DNA from: Methylovorus sp. MM2
GTDB lineage: Bacteria; Pseudomonadota; Gammaproteobacteria; Burkholderiales; Methylophilaceae
Reading direction: 5' to 3'
Assembly: GCF_001648895.1 (NCBI RefSeq)
Contig: NZ_LXUF01000001.1
Span: 1,347,726 to 1,411,725 of the forward strand
Length of the DNA: 64,000 bases
The position numbers and the translations under genes are program-made. How positions within the stretch are numbered: position 1 is the first letter of the stretch; the number at the start of each line of letters is the position of its first letter. A model generated the notes under the pieces. That model was not told the origin of the DNA. It searched no databases and worked only from the letters and a program-made list of their open reading frames with translations. This document shows, in pieces, positions 45,110 to 55,787 of this stretch.

Positions 45110-45714
45110 GCCTGATTTTCTCCCGAAATAGCAGCTTTATGATTGTCTATACGCTCAATCAGCCATCCCCAAGCCTCAAGCTCTCTTTCGCCTGCGGTCT
45201 TTTTAATCGCGATCTCCAAGTAGGTAATCTCAGCCTCTATCTTTTCAATGGGGAGCATATGTAATCGGCTAACTAGTACAGCCAGCTCGACGACTGCGGC
45301 CTGCGCGCGATTGAATCCACGAAATGGTGCATGTGTGGCCTCGTGCACCACCCGAAAATATAACTCTGGGCGCAGGCCATCATCTTTAACCTCAACCAAC
45401 TCAAGCTCACGATGTGCCAACACACCCTCAAGCACGAAACCTGCAACATGATAGGCCTTACGCACTTGCCAGTTACGACGCGCAGTAAAGGCGCCTGCAA
45501 ACACACGGACGTCATCCGTGAGATTGAGGACAGCGGTACGTTCACGTAAAAAATTATCCAGACTAGATGAGGGTTTAAAAGGTGCAATCAACACTAAACC
45601 ATTACGTTCACGAATGCCAAACGGGGCAACATGCGGCTGCCCTTGCGCATCAACCGTGGTGACGATGGTTTCGTAGATCATCTCTGGCTGTTTTTGTTGA
45701 TTGTGCAAACTCAT
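45106..45714 (-). CDS. DUF447 protein of the methanopterin/C1 cofactor cluster
   Basis: About 202 aa with a split-barrel flavin-reductase-like N-terminal part (YETIVTTVDAQGQPHVAPFGIR in parts). The family is known from methanogens and H4MPT-using methylotrophs, where it clusters with cofactor genes; the biochemical role is not settled. The open frame reaches 45810, but the ATG at 45714 overlaps the stop of the upstream gene as ATGA and begins exactly at the conserved part. Translationally coupled on both sides. Confidence 0.88.
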   Translation of the reverse strand: MSLHNQQKQPEMIYETIVTTVDAQGQPHVAPFGIRERNGLVLIAPFKPSSSLDNFLRERTAVLNLTDDVRVFAGAFTARRNWQVRKAYHVAGFVLEGVLAHRELELVEVKDDGLRPELYFRVVHEATHAPFRGFNRAQAAVVELAVLVSRLHMLPIEKIEAEITYLEIAIKKTAGERELEAWGWLIERIDNHKAAISGENQA

Positions 45715-47132
45715 GGATTTTCCGGCTTTTTGGCGCGCTTCTCTTTCAGCGATGCATCGCGATGTGCCACTCGCCCTTCTGCCGCTTTTTTGGGCGTAGC
45801 ACAACCCCATTCCAACTCTTCATCTTGGCTATAGCGTTTTTTCAATTGCCAAGCGATTTGCGCTCTAGCCAACTCAACCCCCAAATAAAATGCGTGGGAT
45901 GCATCATCGTCGACCTTCAAATGGGGATATAACTTGAATGGGTCAGTGTCACTGAACAAGCCATCCCGGTTAAAGATATGCACGCCATCGTTGCTGACCT
46001 GAATACGGAAACTGGGGTCTTTGATTTGCGAGGCTAGCTCGTCTATTTCTTGTGATGAATAGGTAAATGGCCGTCTATCGTGCAGACCTAGCAGACCATC
46101 ACTATAGTCCCGCGGCAAGCGCCTATCTTCACGCGCCGCATACATCACGCGTCTTGCGATATCGGCCTCAGCAACTGCATTGACTGCATGCGGGCTGACG
46201 GATGTCGCGAGCACAGCGTTAATACCAAGCTCACTGATGATACCGAAGAGGATCGCGTTGATTCCGGTGGTATCGGCATCAGTTAATTCAGTGAGGTTAC
46301 CAACCCCCATCATGATCTGTATATCCGGGTATCGTTTGCGCAGCCTTTGATAGCGAACAATGGAGTCGGTCAACCCAAATGGAATTGGATCCAGGATCGC
46401 ATCGGCGATAAATGGCCGATTCCTTTTCTGCATGCCTTCTATAGCACGGTAAAGCGACGGCATGCTGCCAGTTTTTGCCGGAATCAGGATCGGTGTTGAT
46501 GGCACCTCATCTGCGATCCATAGTGATTTCTCTGTCAGGCTCAATAAGTAATCTGCACCAGACTTGCCTGCAAGCAGTAAATCGTCGTTATTGAGAGAGT
46601 CGACACTGACCTGCATGCCGATAGACTTGATCGCTTGAATTGCATCAGCAAGATGTGCAAAAGGCGTATTAGGCAAACAACCAAGATCGATGACATCAGC
46701 GCCCTGTTGGCGAAAATACTCAGCACGCGCAACGATACCATCCACCGTTAATTGGGGAGCCTCAACGATCTCGGCAAAAATCTTAACATCATGCATGGAT
46801 AAGTCCGGTTCTTTACCACCTCGCCCAAAGAACTGGGGTAGGTCTTTTAAGTCTTCCGGCCCACGCTCGACAGGAATACCGTATTTTTCTTCAAGTATAC
46901 GCAAATCGCCACGACATAGGCCCGGCACAAATATACGATCGGCATCTCCCGTATCGTGGAGGCGGCGAACAATGAGTTCAGGCGTCATCAATGCAGCAAC
47001 AGAAACCCCAATCTGCGCGATACGATACTTAAAGTCGTGACCAGCTGGGGATGTCTCCTGAATGCCTGCCAATACTTTATGCAGGCTCTTTTCAGCGAGT
47101 TTTCCAGTTAAGAAGAGAAGGCTTTCAGACAT
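45711..47132 (-). CDS. dihydropteroate synthase-like protein of the methanopterin pathway
   Basis: 473 aa. An N-terminal domain (about 1-140, DUF6513 type) is followed by a TIM-barrel region with dihydropteroate-synthase-like segments: QGADVIDLGCLPNTP, SVDSLNNDDLLLAGKSGADYLLSL and ADAILDPIPFGL in parts. Homologues sit in the archaeal-type C1 gene clusters of methylotrophs and are needed for tetrahydromethanopterin synthesis by genetics in that group; the reaction is inferred to be a pterin condensation step. It overlaps the flavoprotein gene upstream by 25 bases. The C-terminus is rich in Lys/Arg. Confidence 0.9.
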   Translation of the reverse strand: MSESLLFLTGKLAEKSLHKVLAGIQETSPAGHDFKYRIAQIGVSVAALMTPELIVRRLHDTGDADRIFVPGLCRGDLRILEEKYGIPVERGPEDLKDLPQFFGRGGKEPDLSMHDVKIFAEIVEAPQLTVDGIVARAEYFRQQGADVIDLGCLPNTPFAHLADAIQAIKSIGMQVSVDSLNNDDLLLAGKSGADYLLSLTEKSLWIADEVPSTPILIPAKTGSMPSLYRAIEGMQKRNRPFIADAILDPIPFGLTDSIVRYQRLRKRYPDIQIMMGVGNLTELTDADTTGINAILFGIISELGINAVLATSVSPHAVNAVAEADIARRVMYAAREDRRLPRDYSDGLLGLHDRRPFTYSSQEIDELASQIKDPSFRIQVSNDGVHIFNRDGLFSDTDPFKLYPHLKVDDDASHAFYLGVELARAQIAWQLKKRYSQDEELEWGCATPKKAAEGRVAHRDASLKEKRAKKPENP

Positions 47133-47656
47133 GCCAATCTCGCCTGAATTGCCGCATTTAATTGCTGCATATCGCTAACCACCGTTGTTTCTTCAAAGGT
47201 TTTAAGCTTTTCCATGTTTTCGATGTCGATGCGCCGTGGGTAGACCTTCACCATGTGCTCGTGTGGCGCTTCTGATTCAAGCTCTGGCTCCGTATCACAA
47301 GCAAACACGATAGAAGGAACACGGCACTTACCCGCCTGCGCATAGACATTGGTCACTAAGGTATCAGAGATGCCAGCCACCATTTTAGCTACGGTGTTCG
47401 ATGTTGCTGGCGCGATAACAACGGTATGGTAATCGCCATGATAGAAGAACTCGACCGGCACCGCGCTTGCCGTTTTATCCTGAAAAACACGGCTGACATT
47501 ATGTTTATATCCATATTGCTGGAGAATCTCTGCCGCCGCTTTGCTTAAGAATAAATCTACATTCTCAAGCTGCTGGATGATGTCGATGCATTCGCGTAAG
47601 TAATGCCCTGAGCCAGTAATCGCCCATGCGAGTTTTTGCTCGGCTATTGGTTTCAA
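47108..47656 (-). CDS. archaeal-type flavoprotein (COG1036-like)
   Basis: A 182-aa FMN-binding fold of the flavoprotein/HFCD class. It has LAWAITGSGHYLREC at the N-terminus and the phosphate-binding IAPATSNTVAKMVAGISDTLVTN stretch in parts. It opens the four-gene C1 cofactor block after purA. The start is TTG with AAGGCGA upstream; no ATG is available. In methylotrophs and methanogens the family clusters with methanopterin genes. Redox or decarboxylase roles are both possible. Confidence 0.87.
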   Translation of the reverse strand: MKPIAEQKLAWAITGSGHYLRECIDIIQQLENVDLFLSKAAAEILQQYGYKHNVSRVFQDKTASAVPVEFFYHGDYHTVVIAPATSNTVAKMVAGISDTLVTNVYAQAGKCRVPSIVFACDTEPELESEAPHEHMVKVYPRRIDIENMEKLKTFEETTVVSDMQQLNAAIQARLACLKAFSS

Positions 47657-47669
47657 TATAGTCGCCTTA

Positions 47670-49020
<1,351 letters not shown>

Positions 49021-50190
49021 CTAATTTAATAATTCAGGGGCATCAACAACTTGCCACCCATGAGCTTGTTTGACTAATTTTCTATCGCAATTCAATTCAG
49101 CACGATGCGCTTCATGTCCTGGTAATTCCTGCACCACGATTTGGCCTTCAGCTCGCAACGCTTCGATCTTTTCTAACAAGGATTGATCGGCGTCATACGG
49201 GGCAAATATGCCCTTTTGCAATGCGGCGACCGGTAGTGCTGTAATGACACCTCGCAGATCAAGACTGAACCCTGTCGCTGGCCGCGCACGACCAAAGACA
49301 GAACCCACTTCATCGTATCGCCCGCCCAATGCCAGCGGGCCTGCGTAACCTTGGGCGTACGCCGCAAAGACCATGCCACTGTGGTAGTGGTAGCCACGCA
49401 ACTCTGCAAGATCAAAACATACGTTGACGCCAAGATCCCCTAAATTTTGATCAACTTGGCGCAAATCATTTAAGGCATTCACTATTTCAGGTGTGGCAGG
49501 CAGACGCTTTTGTGCTTCTTCAATAATCGCAACGCCGCCGTTTAATTCTGTCAAGCTGCATAGCGCCTCTCGTATAACCGGATCTATTCCAGCAGCAAGT
49601 TCGCGTACGCTGGACTGGTCTTTACTTTGCAGCGCAGTATAAAGGGCTTGCTCAAGTATTGGATTGATTCCTGCATTCTTGACTAGATGGCTAAAGATAC
49701 CCACATGGCTAAAATCTATATGCAGTGACTCAACCCCAGCGGCCTGTAATGCTTTAATCATCAGACGCTGTATCTCGATATCACTCTCGATGCCTGCATG
49801 CCCGAATAACTCTGCACCCAGTTGCAATGGTTCACGCGTCTGCGCCAAACCATCAGGGCTCGTACGCAGCACGCTGCCTGCATAACATAAGCGTGATACA
49901 CCATGGTTATTGAGCATGTGCGCATCAATGCGCGCCGCTTGTGGCGTGGTATCGGCACGCACGCCCATTAACCTGCCAGTCAACTGGTCGACCACCTTGA
50001 AGGTTGCCAAATCAAGATCATGGCCAACACCTGTAATCAGTGACTCCAGATACTCAAGCAAGGGAGGAATGACATATTGATAGCCATGCACTTTAAAAAG
50101 ATCAAGCAGGCGGCGGCGCAATTGCTCTATACGTGCCGCCTCTGCGGGCAACACATCTTCAATGTATTCGGGGAGTAGCCAATTACGCAT
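49021..50190 (-). CDS. hisZ: ATP phosphoribosyltransferase regulatory subunit
   Basis: A catalytically inactive histidyl-tRNA-synthetase paralogue that activates the short form of HisG in histidine synthesis. It has the class II synthetase motif 2-like GVRADTTPQAARI and the motif 3-like ALGGRYDEVG, but lacks the C-terminal anticodon-binding domain and is 389 aa long. The context between DUF2065 and purA is the standard one for HisZ. A short-form hisG should exist elsewhere in the genome. Confidence 0.95.
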   Translation of the reverse strand: MRNWLLPEYIEDVLPAEAARIEQLRRRLLDLFKVHGYQYVIPPLLEYLESLITGVGHDLDLATFKVVDQLTGRLMGVRADTTPQAARIDAHMLNNHGVSRLCYAGSVLRTSPDGLAQTREPLQLGAELFGHAGIESDIEIQRLMIKALQAAGVESLHIDFSHVGIFSHLVKNAGINPILEQALYTALQSKDQSSVRELAAGIDPVIREALCSLTELNGGVAIIEEAQKRLPATPEIVNALNDLRQVDQNLGDLGVNVCFDLAELRGYHYHSGMVFAAYAQGYAGPLALGGRYDEVGSVFGRARPATGFSLDLRGVITALPVAALQKGIFAPYDADQSLLEKIEALRAEGQIVVQELPGHEAHRAELNCDRKLVKQAHGWQVVDAPELLN

Positions 50191-50198
50191 AAAAGTCT

Positions 50199-50384
50199 TT
50201 AATCAACAATAAATACCAGCAACAACCCTGCCAATATTGAAACCAAACCAACGAACCTGAGCTGGCCATCTTTAAGCTCGACCATGCGCTGGAATGTTTG
50301 CCGCCATGCTTTAGGGGCAACGAGCGGCAAGATGCCTTCCAGAACCAGCATCAGGCCAAAAGCAATTAATAGATTCGCACTCAT
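50199..50384 (-). CDS. DUF2065 small membrane protein (YjeT-like)
   Basis: 61 aa with two hydrophobic helices (about 4-22 and 43-60) around a basic central loop KAWRQTFQRM. Found in the same position, between hflC and hisZ or purA, in many proteobacteria. The function is unknown. Confidence 0.9.
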   Translation of the reverse strand: MSANLLIAFGLMLVLEGILPLVAPKAWRQTFQRMVELKDGQLRFVGLVSILAGLLLVFIVD

Positions 50385-50404
50385 TCGGCTATTAACAATT
50401 TATA

Positions 50405-51274
50405 TTACTTCTTGCCGGGACTACGCATGTACTTAAAGAAATCAGAATTCGGCTCAAGTACCAAGACATCGCTCTTGCTTTTAAAGCTATTGCGATAGGC
50501 ATCTAAACTACGATAGAACGCGTAGAACTCAGGGTTCTTACCATAAGCTTGCGCATACGTCTCTGAAGCTTTCGCATCCCCTTCACCCTTGATGCGCTGC
50601 GCTTCGCGATAAGCTTCTGCAATGATGACTTCACGTTGCTTGTCAGCATCGGCACGGATTTTTTCAGCATCCGCAGCACCATCTGAACGCAGTTTATTAG
50701 CTACGCCCTTACGCTCTGCATTCATACGCTGATAAACAGATTCACTGACCTCTTGTGGCAAATCAACACGCTTTAAACGCACATCCAATACTTGAATACC
50801 CATCTGGCGTGAATCACGATCAGCACGCTGGCGTAATATTTCCATAATCTTGCCACGCTCACCGGAAACGACTTCATGAATCGTGCGTTTACCAAACTCA
50901 GCGCGTAGGCCATCGTTCACGGTCTGAGATAAACGACGCTCAGCCTGCAACTCATCTCCTTTAACAGAAACATAGTATTTGGCAGGGTCGATGATGCGCC
51001 ATTTAACAAATGAATCGACCAGCACATTCTTCTTTTCACTGGTAATAAAGCGGTCTGGCTCTTGCCAATTCAAAGTAAGGATACGACGATCAAAATACCT
51101 GACGTTATCGACAAACGGCATTTTAAAATAAAGCCCCGGTTCTTTTTTGACTGAAACTATCTCGCCCAAGCGGAACACTAGTGCATATTCACGTTGATCT
51201 ACCGTAAAAGCTGACAAACTGGTGACGATCAATAGCCCTATCACCGCGATTAAAACTGTACCTATATTTTTCAT
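50405..51274 (-). CDS. hflC: HflC, FtsH-modulating membrane protein
   Basis: SPFH/prohibitin-family protein. One N-terminal membrane helix (about 5-24) precedes a large periplasmic SPFH domain (YALVFRLGEIV..., residues 29 onward) and a coiled coil rich in Ala/Glu/Lys (about 185-245). It forms the HflKC cage around the FtsH protease. It starts 11 bases after hflK. Confidence 0.96.
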   Translation of the reverse strand: MKNIGTVLIAVIGLLIVTSLSAFTVDQREYALVFRLGEIVSVKKEPGLYFKMPFVDNVRYFDRRILTLNWQEPDRFITSEKKNVLVDSFVKWRIIDPAKYYVSVKGDELQAERRLSQTVNDGLRAEFGKRTIHEVVSGERGKIMEILRQRADRDSRQMGIQVLDVRLKRVDLPQEVSESVYQRMNAERKGVANKLRSDGAADAEKIRADADKQREVIIAEAYREAQRIKGEGDAKASETYAQAYGKNPEFYAFYRSLDAYRNSFKSKSDVLVLEPNSDFFKYMRSPGKK

Positions 51275-51285
51275 GATGGCTACCC

Positions 51286-52467
51286 TTATCTACTCTCACG
51301 ATCACGACTACGCAAAGCATCGCGTGAACGTAGGGAAGTATCCAGTTCAGGCAATATAGGCGTAGATGATGCAGGTAACGATGATGCATTGGCCGGGCTT
51401 GCTGGCGCCGCAGTATTGGCAATGAGTTTATCAAGTGGTAAGTAAAGCAGGCTATTGCCACCCTTTTGGTCGACGATCACCTTGCTTACACTAGATAAAA
51501 TCTGTTCTTGCGCATCGATATATAAACGCTGGCGTGTGACTTCTGGCGCACGCTGATATTGTGTCAACACTTGCTCGAAACGACTGGCATCCCCTTTAGC
51601 TTCATTTTCAACACGCAACTTATAACCTGCGGCTTCTGCCAATAGTCGTGAAGCTGTACCAGCTGCACGTGGAATCACATCATTGGCGTAAGCTAAACCT
51701 TCATTACGTTGACGTTCCAAATCTTGGTTGGCTTTGACTGCATCATCAAACGCGGCCTGCACTTGTTCAGGCGGTTGGGCATTTTGCATCGTGACGTTGA
51801 CCACATAAACGCCAGTCTTATAGCGATCCAAGATGTCTTGCATCAAGACTTTTGCATTAAGTGCTAATTCTTCACGCCCAGCTGAAAGTGCAAAATCCAT
51901 TTTGCTCTTTCCAACGACTTCACGAATGGCCGTCTCTGCGACACCGCGCACGGACTCTTCGGCAGAACGATTGTTAAACAGTGTGTCTTCAACATTTTTG
52001 AGGTTGTATTGAACCGCGAACTGGATATCGATGATGTTTTCATCATCTGTGAGCATGAGTGACTCTTGCTGTTGCTTGCTACGTGCAGCATCACCCTCGG
52101 AGGAACGATAGCCAACCTCAACCGTGCGAACCTGCTCCATATTGACCACAGTCACGCTTTCAACTGGGTAAGGCATGTGCCAGCGAGGGCCGGGTAACGT
52201 CGTTTCTACATGTTTACCGAAACGAAGTACGACACCGCGTGAACCTTGATCCACGATATAGAAGCCAGTGGCGAACCAAACCAAAGCCACCAACCCGACA
52301 ATCGGCAGAATAGGAATCGATTTATTTTCAGAACTAGGTGTCTTATCGCCAGAATCGCCTGACTTGCCGAAAAGATTATTTAGCTTGCGGGTGAACTGAC
52401 GCAAAACCTCGTCCAAATCGGGAGGCCCGTCGTTGTTACGATTGCCCCAACCGGGATCGTTAGCCAT
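51286..52467 (-). CDS. hflK: HflK, FtsH-modulating membrane protein
   Basis: Partner of HflC. A Gly/Asn-rich cytoplasmic N-terminus (MANDPGWGNRNNDGPPDLDE) is followed by a membrane helix (about 50-70), an SPFH domain, and a coiled-coil region. The tail is Ala/Ser/Pro-rich and charged. 393 aa is a normal length. Co-directional with hflX upstream and hflC downstream. Confidence 0.96.
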   Translation of the reverse strand: MANDPGWGNRNNDGPPDLDEVLRQFTRKLNNLFGKSGDSGDKTPSSENKSIPILPIVGLVALVWFATGFYIVDQGSRGVVLRFGKHVETTLPGPRWHMPYPVESVTVVNMEQVRTVEVGYRSSEGDAARSKQQQESLMLTDDENIIDIQFAVQYNLKNVEDTLFNNRSAEESVRGVAETAIREVVGKSKMDFALSAGREELALNAKVLMQDILDRYKTGVYVVNVTMQNAQPPEQVQAAFDDAVKANQDLERQRNEGLAYANDVIPRAAGTASRLLAEAAGYKLRVENEAKGDASRFEQVLTQYQRAPEVTRQRLYIDAQEQILSSVSKVIVDQKGGNSLLYLPLDKLIANTAAPASPANASSLPASSTPILPELDTSLRSRDALRSRDRESR

Positions 52468-52496
52468 GAATTACTCCGAAAATATCAAAAACAAAA

Positions 52497-53639
52497 CTAT
52501 ACGACAGCACTTATATGCGACGTGTGAGTATGCGGCGTTTGCGCATTAAGGTGCTGCTGATGCTCTAGCAAAACCTGACGAACGAGATCCAGACCTTCTC
52601 CAGTCTTGGCCGAAATCCGAACTTTTGAGATTCTACCATACTCATCTCGCTCTAATCCCGGCTCTATACCAATCCGGTCTATCTGGTTTAGTACCAGCAC
52701 TTGGTACACCTGATCAGCGCCTATCTCACCCAAAACTTTATTGACCTGAGCAATCTGGTCATCACGATTAGTACTTGCGGTATCGACCACATGTAATAAC
52801 AAATCAGCTTGAACCGCCTCTTCTAGCGTTGCACCAAATGCCTCGACCAGTGCATGCGGTAAGTGTTTGATAAAACCAACCGTATCTGAAATAACAACAG
52901 ACCCACCCTCAGGAATATAAACCTTACGAGAGGTTGTATCTAAAGTAGCAAATAACTGATCAGCAGCATAGACACCTGATTGCGTGAGCCGATTGAATAA
53001 TGTGGATTTACCCGCATTCGTATAACCGACCAAAGACACAGACATCACTTGGGAGCGCCGACGAGAGCGTCGCTGCATGCCGCGCTGCTGTTTTAGCTTA
53101 TCCAGCTTTTCGCGTAGTTGCTTAACACGTAAACGCAACATGCGTCTATCGAGCTCAAGCTGCGTTTCACCAGGACCACCGCGAACACCAATACCACCTT
53201 TTTGGCGCTCCAAGTGAGTCCAACCGCGAACAAGTCGTGTAGAAAGATGCTCTAGCTGAGCCAGCTCCACTTGCAACTTACCTTCATGACTTTGTGCACG
53301 TTGGGCGAAAATATCTAGAATCAGGCCCGTGCGATCAGCCACGCGTGCTTCCAAAAGACGTTCCAGATTACGCTGTTGCGAAGGACTTAAATCATGGTTA
53401 AAAACAGCGACCTTGGCCTCGACTTCTCGCATTTTTTCAGCAAGCTCGTCTGCCTTGCCTGAGCCAATAAACAACTTGGCATCTGGCTTCGGTCGACGAC
53501 CCTCTACAGTCGCTCGAATGTCCATACCAGCACTAATCGCCAATTGCCTTAACTCATCAAGGCTTTCTTCGTAGCCAGTCTCACCAAAATCTAGGCTAAC
53601 CAGAACGACAGCATCACCGCCAACCGGTCTATCGAACAT
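52497..53639 (-). CDS. hflX: ribosome-associated GTPase HflX
   Basis: Splits stalled ribosomes under stress. The N-terminal HflX domain carries the HDLSPSQQRNLE and LDIFAQRAQSHEGKLQVELAQL segments in parts. The G domain has G1 GYTNAGKST, G3 DTVGF and G4 NQID. The classical operon hfq-hflX-hflK-hflC is intact, 23 bases after hfq. Confidence 0.97.
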   Translation of the reverse strand: MFDRPVGGDAVVLVSLDFGETGYEESLDELRQLAISAGMDIRATVEGRRPKPDAKLFIGSGKADELAEKMREVEAKVAVFNHDLSPSQQRNLERLLEARVADRTGLILDIFAQRAQSHEGKLQVELAQLEHLSTRLVRGWTHLERQKGGIGVRGGPGETQLELDRRMLRLRVKQLREKLDKLKQQRGMQRRSRRRSQVMSVSLVGYTNAGKSTLFNRLTQSGVYAADQLFATLDTTSRKVYIPEGGSVVISDTVGFIKHLPHALVEAFGATLEEAVQADLLLHVVDTASTNRDDQIAQVNKVLGEIGADQVYQVLVLNQIDRIGIEPGLERDEYGRISKVRISAKTGEGLDLVRQVLLEHQQHLNAQTPHTHTSHISAVV

Positions 53640-53662
53640 CGTGTTTAAGCATCAAGCGTGGA

Positions 53663-53899
53663 TTATTCTTCAGCTGAAGTATGGGGAATATTGACTGCTC
53701 GACCAGGAACAATAGTTGAAATGGCATGTTTGTACACCATTTGCGTCACTGTATTTTTAAGCAGAATAACGTACTGATCAAATGAATCAACCTGTCCTTG
53801 CAGTTTGATGCCGTTTACAAGATAAATCGAAACCGGCACGTGCTCTTTGCGCAAGGTATTTAAGAATGGGTCTTGTAGCATCTGCCCTTTGGTGTTCAT
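53663..53899 (-). CDS. hfq: RNA chaperone Hfq
   Basis: Hexameric Sm-like protein that pairs small RNAs with messages. Sm1 ([25 protein letters not shown] in parts) and Sm2 ([10 protein letters not shown]) are intact, and it starts [19 protein letters not shown], the typical N-terminus. 78 aa with a very short C-terminal tail, as in other betaproteobacteria. The AGGAG ribosome binding site is well placed. Confidence 0.98.
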   Translation of the reverse strand: MNTKGQMLQDPFLNTLRKEHVPVSIYLVNGIKLQGQVDSFDQYVILLKNTVTQMVYKHAISTIVPGRAVNIPHTSAEE

Positions 53900-54091
53900 T
53901 TTATGCTCCTATGGAGTTTTAATTATTAAGTAGGTTCTATAAAGAAAACATATCTTTACCTTACTACTTCAAAGTCTATTACTTTTATCAAGGTGGGGAT
54001 GATTTGGCTCATCTCAAGCACCTTTACAAACTTTTAAAGTAATTAGCCAAACACATGAAATCCATGTAGCTGTCACTACGACTCTATCTTA

Positions 54092-54125
54092 ATCAATTTG
54101 TTCTGCCCAGAGAGAACAAATTGAT
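54092..54125 (-). terminator. 13-bp hairpin downstream of gltX (weak terminator?)
   Basis: ATCAATTTGTTCT and its exact complement around an 8-base loop, 36 bases after the gltX stop on the minus strand. The stem is AT-rich and no long T-run follows, so termination is plausible but not certain. The hfq promoter should lie between here and 53899, a region with no other gene. Confidence 0.5.
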
Positions 54126-54160
54126 AATTTATTCAGGCTAAATCAACTCTGCCTTATATA

Positions 54161-55555
54161 TTAATCAGCAAAAGTCGAGATTCTTGATAAGACTTCCTCA
54201 GCACCCAACAGCGCCATCACAGCATCGATACTTGGGGATTGAGCGCCACCGGTAATCATCACACGCAATGGCATAGCGACTTTAGGGAATTTTAAGCTAT
54301 TTTCGGTGACCATTTTTTCAATCACGCCATGAATAGCCTCAGTCGTCCATTCTATTTTGGCAAGTTCTACCACCATTGCTTTAATGATAGGCAGGATATC
54401 GGGCGTAATATGCTTTTCAACCGCAGCGGGATCGATGGCTGGTTTTTGATAGAAATAAGCTACGCTCGCCGCTAACTCATTTAATGTATTCGCACGCTCA
54501 CGATAAAGCTGGATAACTGCAGTTAAATTAGGCCCAGCGGTTGTATCAACCTCCAACTTTACCAAGCGCTGTTTGATATCTTGAGCAAGCCGCGCGATAT
54601 CAGCCTGCTTAATATAGTGGGCATTCAGCCATTTCAATTTTTCTGTATTGAACTGCGCTGCGGATGGTGTGATATGGTCAAGATCGAACCATGCACAGAA
54701 TTGTTCCATGCTGAATATTTCATCGTCCCCATGAGACCAGCCCAAACGACCTAAGTAATTAAGGACGGCTTCTGGCAAATATCCATCTTCGTCATATTGC
54801 ATGACGCTCACGGCGCCATGGCGTTTAGAAAGCTTTTGTCCATCATCACCGAGAATCATAGATAGATGCGCATATTGCGGAATAGCAGCACCGAGGGCTA
54901 CTAACATATTGATTTGGCGGGGCGTGTTATTCACATGATCATCACCGCGAATGACTTGCGTAATACCCATTTCCCAGTCATCGACAACCACACAGAAATT
55001 ATAGGTCGGCGTACCATCGCCACGTGCAATGATCAGATCATCCAATTCTTCATTAGCGATACTGATCTGGCCTTTTACAAGGTCATTCCACACAACATTA
55101 CCCGTTTGTGGATTTTTAAATCTAACAACTGGTGAAACTCCTTCCGGTCTGGCAGGCAATTCCTTACCTAACTCCGGACGCCAACGCCCATCGTATCGCG
55201 GCTTAAGATTTTGTTGCATCTGGCTTTCACGCAAGGCATCTAACTCTTCTTTACTGCAATAACAATGATAAGCCTTACCTTCATCCAATAATTTTTGAAT
55301 GACTTCCTTGTAACGCTCCATGCGCTGCATCTGGTAAAAAGGGCCTTCATCCCAACTCAGCCCAAGCCAGTTCATGCCATCAAGAATCGCTTGCACCGCC
55401 TCAGGTGTTGAGCGTGCGACATCGGTATCTTCGATACGAAGAATAAAGTCGCCTTGATGTTTACGTGCATAAGCCCATGAAAACAATGCAGTACGGGCAC
55501 CTCCAATATGGAGAAAACCAGTAGGACTAGGAGCAAAACGAGTACGGACAGTCAT
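54161..55555 (-). CDS. gltX: glutamyl-tRNA synthetase
   Basis: Class I aminoacyl-tRNA synthetase. The HIGH-type motif is PSPTGFLHIGGART and the KMSKS-type motif is GQKLSKRHG. A CYCSKEELDALRES segment with two cysteines sits in the zinc-site position. The anticodon-binding C-terminal half is complete, and 464 aa is normal for a discriminating bacterial enzyme. The frame begins with a TTG, but the ATG two codons later fits the family start, so it is used. Confidence 0.96.
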   Translation of the reverse strand: MTVRTRFAPSPTGFLHIGGARTALFSWAYARKHQGDFILRIEDTDVARSTPEAVQAILDGMNWLGLSWDEGPFYQMQRMERYKEVIQKLLDEGKAYHCYCSKEELDALRESQMQQNLKPRYDGRWRPELGKELPARPEGVSPVVRFKNPQTGNVVWNDLVKGQISIANEELDDLIIARGDGTPTYNFCVVVDDWEMGITQVIRGDDHVNNTPRQINMLVALGAAIPQYAHLSMILGDDGQKLSKRHGAVSVMQYDEDGYLPEAVLNYLGRLGWSHGDDEIFSMEQFCAWFDLDHITPSAAQFNTEKLKWLNAHYIKQADIARLAQDIKQRLVKLEVDTTAGPNLTAVIQLYRERANTLNELAASVAYFYQKPAIDPAAVEKHITPDILPIIKAMVVELAKIEWTTEAIHGVIEKMVTENSLKFPKVAMPLRVMITGGAQSPSIDAVMALLGAEEVLSRISTFAD

Positions 55556-55787
55556 CAACAAACCAGATAAATGATTAAAGAAGTGTATTTTACCATGATG
55601 CAGTTCATGGAAATGTCTGGATTAAAGAACGTTACTTTGAAAGTAATTCAAGTGGATATGCGCGATACATCATGTTTTACAGCAATGGCTAAATAAGGCA
55701 TGATTGTAAATAAATGTAGGAACATAATAAGAAATCTAAGTCTTAAGAATAAAAATATAAAGGTTGTACATTGAGGTTGAGTAGTGA

